Shown: one piece after another, positions 51,452-59,553 of the stretch
Layout: each line of letters opens with the position of its first letter
Numbering within the stretch: position 1 is the stretch's first letter
NCBI GenBank assembly: GCA_016875715.1
Contig: VGOZ01000006.1
Coordinates: 1 to 60,612, forward strand
Direction: 5' to 3'
Length of the DNA: 60,612 nt
DNA from: Chloroflexota bacterium
GTDB lineage: Bacteria; Chloroflexota; UBA6077; FW602-bin22
Translations under genes and position numbers: made by a program
The notes under the pieces: generated by a model
Seen by the model: only the letters and a program-made list of their open reading frames with translations
The model's database searches: none
Told to the model about the DNA's origin: nothing

Positions 51452-52522
51452 ATGAAAGCTGCTCGCCTCTACGGCGTCCGCGATCTGCGCGTCGAGGAGA
51501 TCGACGCGCCGAAGCCCGGCCCCGAGGAGGCGCTGATCCGCATCCACGCTTGCGGCGTGTGCCCGAGCGACCTGCGCGCCTACACTGGGTCGCGTTCGGG
51601 GGGACCCGGCGGACCGGGCCTACCCCGGATACCCGGGCACGAGTGGGCAGGCGTCATCGAGGCGCTCGGCGCCGTGATGGCGGACGAGGGGGCGCCCTCG
51701 ATCCACGTGGACGATCCACACCGGGAACCACCGCTCGCGGTTGGCGATCGCGTTGTCGCCGACTGGCGCTTCGTCTGCGGGCGCTGCTACCAGTGCCGCC
51801 GCGGTGTGTTCAATTACTGCGAGAACCTGCGGCGCGGCGTGCGCGGGGGTTTCGCGCAGTACGGCATTGCCCCGATCAGCCAGTTGCGGCGGCTCCCCGA
51901 TTCGGTCACGTTCGAGGAGGCATCGTTCTGCGAGCCGCTCGCCTGCATCCTGAACGCCCACGCCGGCACGCGCATCGACGTGGGAGATGATGTGGCGATC
52001 GTTGGTACGGGACCGATCGGCCTGCTCCACCTGCAGATGGCGCTGCGCCGGGGCGCGCGCGTCATCGTGAGCGACCCGATTGCGGCGCGACTCGTGACCG
52101 CCCGAGAACTCGGCGCACACGACGTGATCGATGCCAGCGTTGTCGACCCCGTTGAACGGGTGAAGGAACTCACCCGGGGGCGCGGCGCGGACGCGGTGAT
52201 CGTCGCCGTGGGCGCGCCAGAACCGATCGGACAGGGCTTGCAGATGGGCGCGATCAACGGCCGAGTACAACTGTTCGCGGGCACCTACCCGCCGGTGGAC
52301 CTGCCGACCGATCCGAACCTCATCCACTACCGGCAACTTGTCGTCACCGGCAGCCACGACTTCACGCCGCACCACTTCACGACCGCGCTCAAACTGATCC
52401 AGCACGGCATCATCCGCGTGATACCGCTCATCTCCCATCGCTTCGACCTGGATGACGTGAGGGAGGCGTTCGAGACCACGGCGAACCGACGTGGTCTCAA
52501 GTCGATGGTCTTCACCGCGTAA
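51452..52522 (+). CDS. Zinc-type alcohol/polyol dehydrogenase (MDR)
   Basis: 356 aa. The catalytic zinc site is visible as CGVCPSD (Cys36-type) and GHEWAG, the structural zinc lobe as CGRCYQCRRGVFNYC (four Cys), and the NAD loop as VAIVGTGPIGLLHLQMA. It resembles sorbitol/threonine-type dehydrogenases, which oxidise a secondary alcohol to a ketose. CAGGAG precedes the ATG. The product of such a reaction would suit the xylulokinase-like enzyme encoded next, 24 bases downstream. Confidence 0.9.
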   Translation: MKAARLYGVRDLRVEEIDAPKPGPEEALIRIHACGVCPSDLRAYTGSRSGGPGGPGLPRIPGHEWAGVIEALGAVMADEGAPSIHVDDPHREPPLAVGDRVVADWRFVCGRCYQCRRGVFNYCENLRRGVRGGFAQYGIAPISQLRRLPDSVTFEEASFCEPLACILNAHAGTRIDVGDDVAIVGTGPIGLLHLQMALRRGARVIVSDPIAARLVTARELGAHDVIDASVVDPVERVKELTRGRGADAVIVAVGAPEPIGQGLQMGAINGRVQLFAGTYPPVDLPTDPNLIHYRQLVVTGSHDFTPHHFTTALKLIQHGIIRVIPLISHRFDLDDVREAFETTANRRGLKSMVFTA

Positions 52523-52546
52523 CGGCGTTCGGACGCGGCGGCGGCG

Positions 52547-54007
52547 GTGGCAGTTCTCGTCGGGATCGATCTTGGGACGACCACCGCCCGGTGCGTCCTC
52601 TTCGACGAGCGCGGCCGGGAGATCCGCGGAGAGTACCGCGAGGGAGCGATCGACTTCCCGCGCCCCCTGTGGGCGGAGGTGCCACCCGAGCGATGGTGGA
52701 CGAACATCGCCCGGGTCGTCCGCGAGACGCTCGAGGGGTACGACGGCCCGATCGCGGGCGTCGGCGTCTCTGGCCTCATGCACGCGCCGGTTCTTCTCGA
52801 CGAGGCGGGCACGCCGGTCGTCCCGGCGCAATTGTGGATGGATCAGCGCTCGGCGGAACAGGCCGCCGCGATCAATCGCGAGCGGGGCGTCGATCCGCAC
52901 GCGGCGGCGACCGGCGCCGTGCGCGCGGTCCAGACGACGGTGTCGGCGCCGAAATTGCGCTGGTTGAGCGAGTGCCAGCCGGAGGCATTCCGGCGCGCGC
53001 GCCACCTGATGCTGCCGAAAGACTACATCCGGTTTCGCCTGTGTGGCGTCGCGGGCACCGATCGCTCCGACGCTGGTGGGACGGGCCTGTGGGACCGCGA
53101 GCGAGAAGAGTGGGACTGGGAGGCAGTCGACGCGGCGCGGGTGCCGCGTACGCTCGTCCCGGAGACGCGCAACGGTGGCGAACGGGCGGGATCGGTGACC
53201 GCGGAGGCCGCCGCCGCGACTGGCCTGCCCGTGGGCACACCTGTGGCGGTGGGTGGTTCGGATGTGTACTGCACACGTATCGCGGTGGGCCCGATGCAGC
53301 CGGGCGACGCGTGCAACTACATGGGCACGGCGACATGGATCGCGTTTGTCGGGGAGGTCGGGCCGGATGGAACGCCGGTCGCGCGCAGTTTCGGCTCGAC
53401 CTCGACGACCGGGGCAGCACTGCGGTGGGCGCGTGATCTACTCGTAGGTCCGGGAGATCCGACCGATCCGGGGGCGAGCTACGAGCGGTTCGTGACCGAG
53501 GCGGCGTCGATCGAGCCTGGAGCGGAAGGGTTGATCTGCATTCCCCATTTGATGGGAGAAAGGGGACCTCGGGCCGAGCCCAAGGCCCGCGGAGCGTTCA
53601 TCGGGCTCACGCTCCGCCACGGGCGCGCGCATCTCATCCGCGCCCTCCTCGAAGGCACGGCCTTACAGATCCGCCGCCTGTTCGACGAGCGCGGGCAGGG
53701 ATTGGTCCAGCGCGCCATCACCGCCGGCGGCGCGGCACGCAGCCCACTCTGGATGCAGATTCTCGCCGACGTCACGGGCGTACCCATCCTGACCCCGCGC
53801 GTGACGGAGACATCGGTCCTCGGCGCGGCGATGCTTGCAGGTGTGGCAGCCGGGGAGTTCGACCTCCGGACCGGAATGGAGCGGATGGTACAGATGGGCG
53901 CGCACTACGCGGCAGACCCGGCTCGACAAAAGCGGTACGATGCGCTCTACGCGCAGTATCGTGAACTCGACGAGATGCTCTTGCCGTGGTATCGCAAGGA
54001 GGACTGA
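52547..54007 (+). CDS. Xylulokinase-like FGGY kinase
   Basis: 486 aa. The first ATPase strand is VGIDLGTTTARCVLFDERG, the sugar-binding Met/His/Ala segment GVSGLMHAPVLLD, the Asp-containing loop GGSDVYCTRIA (xylulokinase has GGGDN here), and the second-lobe ITAGGAARSPLWMQILADVTGVPI. The length fits xylulokinase (about 490). It starts with GTG 24 bases after the dehydrogenase and ends six bases before the aldolase start codon, whose ribosome site lies inside this gene. It should phosphorylate the ketose made by the dehydrogenase. Confidence 0.87.
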   Translation: MAVLVGIDLGTTTARCVLFDERGREIRGEYREGAIDFPRPLWAEVPPERWWTNIARVVRETLEGYDGPIAGVGVSGLMHAPVLLDEAGTPVVPAQLWMDQRSAEQAAAINRERGVDPHAAATGAVRAVQTTVSAPKLRWLSECQPEAFRRARHLMLPKDYIRFRLCGVAGTDRSDAGGTGLWDREREEWDWEAVDAARVPRTLVPETRNGGERAGSVTAEAAAATGLPVGTPVAVGGSDVYCTRIAVGPMQPGDACNYMGTATWIAFVGEVGPDGTPVARSFGSTSTTGAALRWARDLLVGPGDPTDPGASYERFVTEAASIEPGAEGLICIPHLMGERGPRAEPKARGAFIGLTLRHGRAHLIRALLEGTALQIRRLFDERGQGLVQRAITAGGAARSPLWMQILADVTGVPILTPRVTETSVLGAAMLAGVAAGEFDLRTGMERMVQMGAHYAADPARQKRYDALYAQYRELDEMLLPWYRKED

Positions 54008-54012
54008 CATCG

Positions 54013-54813
54013 ATGATATTGACCCCACAGGCCGTCGCGACCGAGGCGCCTGAGTTCGCCAAGCGGCGGATGCACAACCTGTTCCAGCGCGACGGCCGGA
54101 CCGTTCTCGTGGCGATGGATCACTCGCGCATTGGCGGCACCCGCGGCCTGGAGAACCCGCGGCAGGCGGTCGCCCGGCTCGTGGCCGGTGGTGTGGATGG
54201 CGTGATGACCACGATTGGTTTCGCGAAGGAGGCTGCCTCGGCGCTGGGCAATCGCGGGCTCATCATCGCCCTGGATTCCGAAGGGCCGATCGCGGACTAC
54301 GGTGCCGATCAGGCTCTACGGTTCGGCGCCGACGCGGTCGAACTGAAGGTGTTCCCCGGTAATCCCACCGAGACGAAACTCGCCGATCTCCGCCGCCTGG
54401 CTGCTCGCTGCGATGAGATCGGGATGCCTCTGCTCGCCGAGCCGATCCCCGTGTCGTTCCAGGAGACCTCCGCGCACACTGTCGAGAACGTTTCGAAGGC
54501 GGCGCGCATCGGCGCAGAGGCCGGTGCAGACTTCGTCAAGGTGCACTACGTCGGCCCGGTCGAGGAGTACCGGACGGTGACGAGTCATTGCTACGTGCCG
54601 ATCCTCATCCTCGGCGGCGCGCCGAAGGACGATCCGCGCGACGCGTTGCAGATGGCCGCGGATGCCTGCGCGGCCGGCGCGCGTGGCATCGTCTATGGCC
54701 GGAACGTGATCCTCCATCCCCGCCCGGATCGCATGATCGCCGCGCTCGGCGAGGTGATCCACGGTGGCGCGACGGTCGATCAGGCCGCCAAGGAACTGAA
54801 CGTCCCGCGCTGA
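54013..54813 (+). CDS. DhnA/FbaB/LacD-type class I aldolase
   Basis: 266 aa TIM barrel. LVAMDHSRIGG at the start, VELKVFPGN and FVKVHYVG (with the probable Schiff-base Lys) in the middle, and a phosphate-binding end ILILGGAPKDD and GIVYGRNVILHP characterise the DhnA family. It would cleave a phosphorylated ketose to two trioses or a triose and an aldehyde. The ATG at 54013 has AAGGAGG ten bases upstream, inside the kinase gene. With the two kinases and the dehydrogenase it completes a plausible four-gene route from a polyol or sugar to central metabolism. Confidence 0.87.
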   Translation: MILTPQAVATEAPEFAKRRMHNLFQRDGRTVLVAMDHSRIGGTRGLENPRQAVARLVAGGVDGVMTTIGFAKEAASALGNRGLIIALDSEGPIADYGADQALRFGADAVELKVFPGNPTETKLADLRRLAARCDEIGMPLLAEPIPVSFQETSAHTVENVSKAARIGAEAGADFVKVHYVGPVEEYRTVTSHCYVPILILGGAPKDDPRDALQMAADACAAGARGIVYGRNVILHPRPDRMIAALGEVIHGGATVDQAAKELNVPR

Positions 54814-54828
54814 GGCGCGGAGACCGCA

Positions 54829-55257
54829 TTACGCCGCGGGTGCGACCTCGCGGCAGAGCAGTTCGGTGAGACGCAGGATGTCGTCGAGGCATCCTGACCA
54901 GGCTTCGGCGGTGGCGATGGCGGCACTGTCGCCTCGGCTGCCGAGATGGTCGCGCGCGTCGGTCAGCGACTTCCGGGCGCGTTTTGCGCTCGAACCGGTG
55001 TTCTAGACGACACGGAGCAACCCTGGTCGGGATCGGACGAGAAAAGCTACATCGCTCAAGTCAGGATCCTTTGCTGCGGCGACCGTCTGCACGAGGCTGG
55101 CCCACGCCGCGCCGTTCGCCTCCGCTAGACCGAGTCGTCCACGGATCTGGATATAGCGTGCCCCTGCGCGTGCGGGCTTTGCAGTCGGATAACAGTCCCG
55201 CTTTCCTGGTACTTTCGGGTCATCGCCCCGCGTACGCGCTACGCTCCCCGGCAACAC
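54829..55257 (-). pseudogene. Possible small gene interrupted by an in-frame TAG
   Basis: On the minus strand one frame runs from about 55257 to a TAA at 54829, broken only by TAG at 55003-55005. The part after the TAG (57 codons: KRARKSLTDARDHLG, AIATAEAWSGCLDDILRL) has strong G/C third positions and reads as a helical protein; the part before it (GRLGLAEANGAAWASLVQTVAAA) is weaker. No ribosome site or family is seen. It may be a decayed gene or two unrelated frames. The remainder of this 460-base gap holds nothing else of note. Confidence 0.3.
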
Positions 55258-55277
55258 GCCACACAGGGGAGCCCCCC

Positions 55278-56168
55278 ATGAGACTCGGCATGCGCTGCAA
55301 TCGCTTCACATGGCCCGGAGGCACCCCGGCGATGGGGAGCACGCTCGCGACCATCGCGCGACGCCTCGAAGCGGCCGGGTTCTACGCGATCGACGTGATG
55401 GACCACTTCTTCCAGATGGGGCCACCGGCCGATGCGACGCTGGAGATGAACGAGGCGTACACGACCCTCGGATTCCTCGCCGGCGTCACCGAGCGGTTGC
55501 GCCTGGGCACGATCGCGACTGGCGTGACTTACCGCGAACCCGGATTCCTGGTCAGGCAGGTCACGACTCTCGACGCTCTCTCCGGCGGTCGAGCCTGGCT
55601 CGGGATCGGCGCAGCGTGGTTCGAACGCGAGCACCTCGGCCTCGGGTTCTCCTTTCCCCCGCTGAAGGAGCGGTTCGAGCGCCTCGAGGAGGCGATCCTC
55701 ATCGCGAAACAGGTGTGGTCCGGCGAAGTCGGCGCGTTCACCGGCAAGCACTACCGACTGACAGAGACGCTCTGCTCGCCGATGCCCATCCAACGACCGC
55801 ACCCAGCGATCATGATCGGCGGCGGCGGCGAACGGAAGACGCTCCGCCTGGTGGCCCGGTATGGCGATTCGTGCATTATCGGCACACCCGACCTGGCGAT
55901 GATGCGCCACAAACTGGACGTCCTGCGCCAGCACTGCCACGAGGTAGGACGCTCCTACGACGCGATCGACAAGACGACCAACATCACCATGCTCGTCCGT
56001 GCCGATGGCGCGAACGGCGCGGAGACGCCGGCCCAGTTGGTCGCCCGGTTGCGCGATCTCCGGGCGCTGGGCATCACGTGGGTCATCGTCCGTATCGCCA
56101 ACGCGCACGAACCCGGCGTCCTGGAGATGTTCGGCCGCGAGATCGTGCCTGCCGCGGCCGAGCTCTGA
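55278..56168 (+). CDS. F420-type luciferase-like (LLM-class) oxidoreductase
   Basis: 296 aa TIM barrel of the bacterial luciferase-like family. Typical segments are FYAIDVMDHFFQM, ERLRLGTIATGVTYREPGFLVRQVTTLDALSGGRAWLGIGAAWFEREH (read here as pieces), and HPAIMIGGGGERKTLRLVARYGD. Family members use F420 (or FMN) to oxidise or reduce small molecules. The ATG at 55278 has AGGGGAG seven bases upstream. The NUDIX gene starts four bases after its stop. Substrate unknown. Confidence 0.87.
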   Translation: MRLGMRCNRFTWPGGTPAMGSTLATIARRLEAAGFYAIDVMDHFFQMGPPADATLEMNEAYTTLGFLAGVTERLRLGTIATGVTYREPGFLVRQVTTLDALSGGRAWLGIGAAWFEREHLGLGFSFPPLKERFERLEEAILIAKQVWSGEVGAFTGKHYRLTETLCSPMPIQRPHPAIMIGGGGERKTLRLVARYGDSCIIGTPDLAMMRHKLDVLRQHCHEVGRSYDAIDKTTNITMLVRADGANGAETPAQLVARLRDLRALGITWVIVRIANAHEPGVLEMFGREIVPAAAEL

Positions 56169-56172
56169 GCCG

Positions 56173-56712
56173 ATGGAGGAGACGGTCATCCGGTCGCACC
56201 GAATCCACGAGGGGCGGGTCGTGCGCCTTCGCGTGGACGAGATCCGGCTCACGGATGGGACGATGGCGCGGCGCGAGGTGGTAGAGCACGGTCCGGCGGT
56301 CTGCGTCGTCGCGATCGACGACCGAGATCGGGTCCTGCTCGTCCGGCAACACCGGCTTCCGGCGGGCCGTGACCTGGTGGAGATCCCCGCCGGGTCGCTC
56401 AACGAGGGCGAGGATCCGCTCTTCGGGGCACAGCGGGAACTCGCCGAGGAGACCGGTTTCGCGGCGTCCAGGTGGAATGCGCTCGGCGGCTTCTTCGCCG
56501 CGCCGGGCTACTGCACGGAGTACCTGCATCTCTTCCTTGCGCGCGACCTGCGCCCCGAGTCGCGTCCGGCGGATGAGGACGAACGGATCGAGTTGGTCGC
56601 AATGCCGTTCGCCGAGGCGGTCGACGCGGTGGCGCGAGGCACATTTCCCGATGCGAAGACGATCGCGGGATTGCTCGCCGCGCACCTCTACGTGACGCGA
56701 CATTCCAGGTAG
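56173..56712 (+). CDS. NUDIX hydrolase (ADP-ribose pyrophosphatase type)
   Basis: 179 aa. The NUDIX box is complete, G74-x5-E80-x7-REL-x-EE-TGF, with the metal-binding Glu residues at 89-93. LVRQHRLPAGRDLVEIPAGS before it is the pattern of ADP-ribose/sugar-nucleotide pyrophosphatases. It is four bases behind the F420-type gene and surely co-transcribed with it. Confidence 0.9.
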   Translation: MEETVIRSHRIHEGRVVRLRVDEIRLTDGTMARREVVEHGPAVCVVAIDDRDRVLLVRQHRLPAGRDLVEIPAGSLNEGEDPLFGAQRELAEETGFAASRWNALGGFFAAPGYCTEYLHLFLARDLRPESRPADEDERIELVAMPFAEAVDAVARGTFPDAKTIAGLLAAHLYVTRHSR

Positions 56713-56972
56713 ACAAGCTCCCAGGCTCGCTCCAGACCCTTCTCCCCTGGTACGCCAGGATTTAGGAGGAGGCTATCGCGGAACACCAACGCGATTCCGC
56801 AGATCTTCCACCAGCAGAACTGGCAGCCCCTCTCGGTGGGAGTGACGTGTTCGGGCTGGAAGCCCGCGATCCCCGGGGATCCGCCGGCGCCACGATCTGG
56901 TTGCCGTGCGCGCGCTCGATGACAATCCTGCGATTTCCCTCACTGAAATGGGACACGCGCTCTTTTCAGCGG

Positions 56973-57000
56973 TTGAATAGCGCCGCAGACCGCGTATGCT
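56973..57000 (+). promoter_or_regulatory. Promoter giving a leaderless amidohydrolase transcript
   Basis: TTGAAT at 56973-56978, a 16-base spacer and TATGCT at 56995-57000 stand directly before the GTG at 57007 (six bases between). No ribosome site is present, so the message is probably leaderless. The rest of the 294-base gap (56713-56972) shows no gene; it contains a perfect GATCCCCGGGGATC palindrome at 56868-56881 of unknown meaning. Confidence 0.55.
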
Positions 57001-57006
57001 CTCCCC

Positions 57007-58062
57007 GTGCCTGGCATCATCGACGCCGACGTTCACAACGCCCTGCCGGCCACGTCGGCATTGTTCCCGTACCTGAGCGCGCACTGGCGCGAGTACATCG
57101 CCCAATCTCACTTCAAGGGAGTGACCGATACGCCGTACCCGAAGGCACCGACCTCGCTGCGACCCCATGTGCGCCTTGAGAACGGTGTCGCCGGGGGATC
57201 GATCGAGCGGGTCCGGGAGGACGTCCTCGATCCGCTCGGCCTCGAGATCGCGATCCTGAACTGCGTCTACGCGGTGGACACCATCCATAACCCGGACCTC
57301 GAGGTCGCAATGGCGCGCGCGATTAACGACTGGCAGATCGAGCACTGGCTGGAGAAGGAGCCGCGCGTGCGCGCGTCGATCGTGCTGCCGATCCGCCAGC
57401 CCGAGGAGGCCGCGAAGGAGATCGATCGCGTGGGCGCCCACCGCGGCTTCGTCCAGGCGCTCCTGCCCGCCCGCACCGCGATGCCGTACGGCAAGCGCGC
57501 TTACCACCCGCTCTTCGCGGCGATCGAGCGGCACGACCTCGTCGCCGGGCTGGCATTCGGTGGCCTCCCCGGCAATCCGCCGACATCCTCGGGGTGGCCC
57601 TCGTACTACATCGAGGAGTACGCGGGGATGGCCCAGGTGTTCCAGAGTCAGTTGATGAGCATCATCGTCGAAGGCGTGTTCGATCGGTTTCCGAGCCTGC
57701 GCCTGACCTGCCTTGAGAGCGGGTTCACCTGGCTGCCGGCGTTCCTCTGGCGGTTCGATAAGGACTGGAAGGGGCTGCGGCGCGAAGTGCCCTGGAACAG
57801 TTACGTTCCGTCCGAATACGTCCGGCGCCACGTGCGCCTGACTCTGCAGCCGATCGATGGCCCGGACGACGGGGCACGTATCCAGCGGGCGATCGATCAA
57901 CTCGGCTCGCCGGAGATGCTGCTCTTCTCGACCGACTTTCCCCACCGGCACTTCGAGCATCCAGATGAGGCAATCCCGACGTGGCTGCGCGCGACACACC
58001 GAGAGGCAATCCTGGGCGAAAATGCGCGAACCTGGTATCGCCTCGCGAAGGAGGGGACGTGA
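57007..58062 (+). CDS. Amidohydrolase-2 family protein lacking a conserved His
   Basis: 351 aa metal-dependent TIM barrel of the ACMSD/OMPDC-like amidohydrolase-2 family. The first metal motif is IIDADVH (Asp6-x-Asp8-x-His10), and the late Asp is in LFSTDFPHRHFEHPDEAIP. The mid-barrel His, seen as His199 in GMHFG of the next gene, is replaced here by Ala183 (GLAFGG). Metal binding or chemistry may therefore differ. It is preceded by the leaderless promoter and its stop overlaps the second amidohydrolase (GTGA). The two genes are clear paralogues and may form one enzyme complex. Confidence 0.87.
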   Translation: MPGIIDADVHNALPATSALFPYLSAHWREYIAQSHFKGVTDTPYPKAPTSLRPHVRLENGVAGGSIERVREDVLDPLGLEIAILNCVYAVDTIHNPDLEVAMARAINDWQIEHWLEKEPRVRASIVLPIRQPEEAAKEIDRVGAHRGFVQALLPARTAMPYGKRAYHPLFAAIERHDLVAGLAFGGLPGNPPTSSGWPSYYIEEYAGMAQVFQSQLMSIIVEGVFDRFPSLRLTCLESGFTWLPAFLWRFDKDWKGLRREVPWNSYVPSEYVRRHVRLTLQPIDGPDDGARIQRAIDQLGSPEMLLFSTDFPHRHFEHPDEAIPTWLRATHREAILGENARTWYRLAKEGT

Positions 58063-59150
58063 CACTCACCGAGACGGCTCCGGCTGGCCGCGCGCGGGCG
58101 GCGACGACCATCGTCGATACCGACATTCACCCGTACCTCCATTCGGAGGCAGTGCTCGCGAAGTACCTTCCGGCACGTTGGCGGCAGCACCACGAGGAGT
58201 ATGGCCCGCGCGGCTACGGCGGCCTCTTCTACCCGTTCATGTCACCGAACGCGGCGCGGGCCGACTCGTGGCCGCCCAACGGCGGTCCGCCTGGGTCCGA
58301 TCCGGCATTCTTGCAGCGCCAGTTGCTCGACCAGTGGGAGATCGGCTACGGCGTACTCCTGCCCTTGCTCGGCACGGTGCGGCAGATGAATCTCGACTAC
58401 TGCGCGGCGCGCGCGACCGCGGTCAACGATTGGCAGGCCGCGGAGTGGCTCGACGTCGAACCCCGTCTCCGTGCATCGATCGTCATTCCAGGCGAGGCCG
58501 CCGACCTCGGCGCCGCAGAGGTGCGGCGCCGCGCGCGCGACCGACGCTTCATCCAGGTCGAGCTGGAGGCGCGCACCCTCCATCCGCTGGGCAAACGGTA
58601 CTACTGGCCGCTCTACGAGGCCGCCGCGGAGACGGACCTGCCCGTCGGGATGCACTTCGGGGTCATGGGTGGGTGGCCGATTTCGAGCGGCGCCGGACAC
58701 CCTTCCTATTACGTCGAGTATCACGTCGGGCAGTTGACGAGCTTTCAGGACCAGGTGATCAGTCTCGTCTGCGAGGGCATCTTCGAGCGTTTCCCGACAC
58801 TCCGGTTCGTCCTCATCGAGGGCGGGTTCGCCTGGCTCGCGCCGCTTATGTGGCGGCTCGATCGCGCCTGGAAACTGCTGAAGAGCGAGGTTCCGCACCT
58901 GAAGCGCGCGCCATCGGAGGTGATTCGCGAGCATTTCTGGTTCACGACCCAGCCGGTCGAGGAACCGGACGATCGGCGCGATTTCGCGCAGATCCTGGAG
59001 GACCTGCAGATGAGCGACCACATGATGTTCGCGACCGACTACCCGCACTGGGATTTCGACGCGCCCGATGCGGCGATCCCCACCTGGCTGCCGGAGACGA
59101 CGCGACGGCGGATCATGGGCGAGAACGCGCTCGCACTGTACCGATTCTGA
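58059..59150 (+). CDS. Amidohydrolase-2 family protein
   Basis: 363 aa. Metal motif VDTDIH (Asp20-Asp22-x-His24), His199 in GMHFG, IEGGFAWLAPLMWRLD, and the catalytic Asp in MFATDYPHWDFDAPDAAIPTWLP. This copy keeps the full residue set and is the likely catalytic partner. The family includes decarboxylases and hydratases acting on aromatic or unsaturated acids. The GTG overlaps the upstream gene by four bases and has AAGGAGG just before it. A similar order of motifs to the preceding gene shows a tandem duplication. Confidence 0.88.
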   Translation: MTLTETAPAGRARAATTIVDTDIHPYLHSEAVLAKYLPARWRQHHEEYGPRGYGGLFYPFMSPNAARADSWPPNGGPPGSDPAFLQRQLLDQWEIGYGVLLPLLGTVRQMNLDYCAARATAVNDWQAAEWLDVEPRLRASIVIPGEAADLGAAEVRRRARDRRFIQVELEARTLHPLGKRYYWPLYEAAAETDLPVGMHFGVMGGWPISSGAGHPSYYVEYHVGQLTSFQDQVISLVCEGIFERFPTLRFVLIEGGFAWLAPLMWRLDRAWKLLKSEVPHLKRAPSEVIREHFWFTTQPVEEPDDRRDFAQILEDLQMSDHMMFATDYPHWDFDAPDAAIPTWLPETTRRRIMGENALALYRF

Positions 59151-59203
59151 GCACGGGCGATTCTGCGGCGGCCGACGAGACGGCGCCGCAGGGCGACACC
59201 GGG

Positions 59204-59551
59204 GTGCGCCTGGCGCTGCGCCTTGAGGGACTCGCCCTGTTCGCGCTCGGCGTGGCCGGCTACTTTCTGGCCGGAGGCGACGCCCTCCTGCTTGTGCCGC
59301 TGCTGCTCGTGCCCGACCTCTCCATGCTCGGGTATCTGGCCGGGACGCGATGGGGCAGTGTGGCCTACAACTGCGCGCACGTGTTCGTCGTTCCAGCAGC
59401 GATCGTCGCCGTGGGGGCCGGCCTCGGGATCGCCCTCCTCCTGCCGCTCGGCCCGATCTGGGCGGCGCACATTGGGATCGATCGCTGCCTGGGATACGGC
59501 CTGAAGTACCGGGATGCGCCATTCCGCGAGACGCTTGTGCAGCGCGTCTGA
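59204..59551 (+). CDS. DUF4260 family membrane protein
   Basis: 115 aa with four hydrophobic segments (LFALGVAGYFLAGG, LLLVPLLLVPDLSMLGYLAG, VVPAAIVAVGAGLGIALLL). The DUF4260 features PDLSMLGYLAG, YNxxH (YNCAHVF) and the end WAAHIGIDRCLGYGLKY are all present. The function of the family is unknown. GTG 59204 is the only usual start codon in frame after the amidohydrolase stop. The ABC ATPase gene begins two bases after its stop. Confidence 0.75.
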   Translation: MRLALRLEGLALFALGVAGYFLAGGDALLLVPLLLVPDLSMLGYLAGTRWGSVAYNCAHVFVVPAAIVAVGAGLGIALLLPLGPIWAAHIGIDRCLGYGLKYRDAPFRETLVQRV

Positions 59552-59553
59552 CC

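Noticed and set aside
56868-56881. GATCCCCGGGGATC palindrome
   Set aside because: A pure GC-rich palindrome far from a promoter; too little context to call an operator.
57857-59203. N-terminal extension of the DUF4260 frame through the second amidohydrolase
   Set aside because: The upstream residues are out-of-frame translation of the amidohydrolase gene; the family protein begins near 59204.
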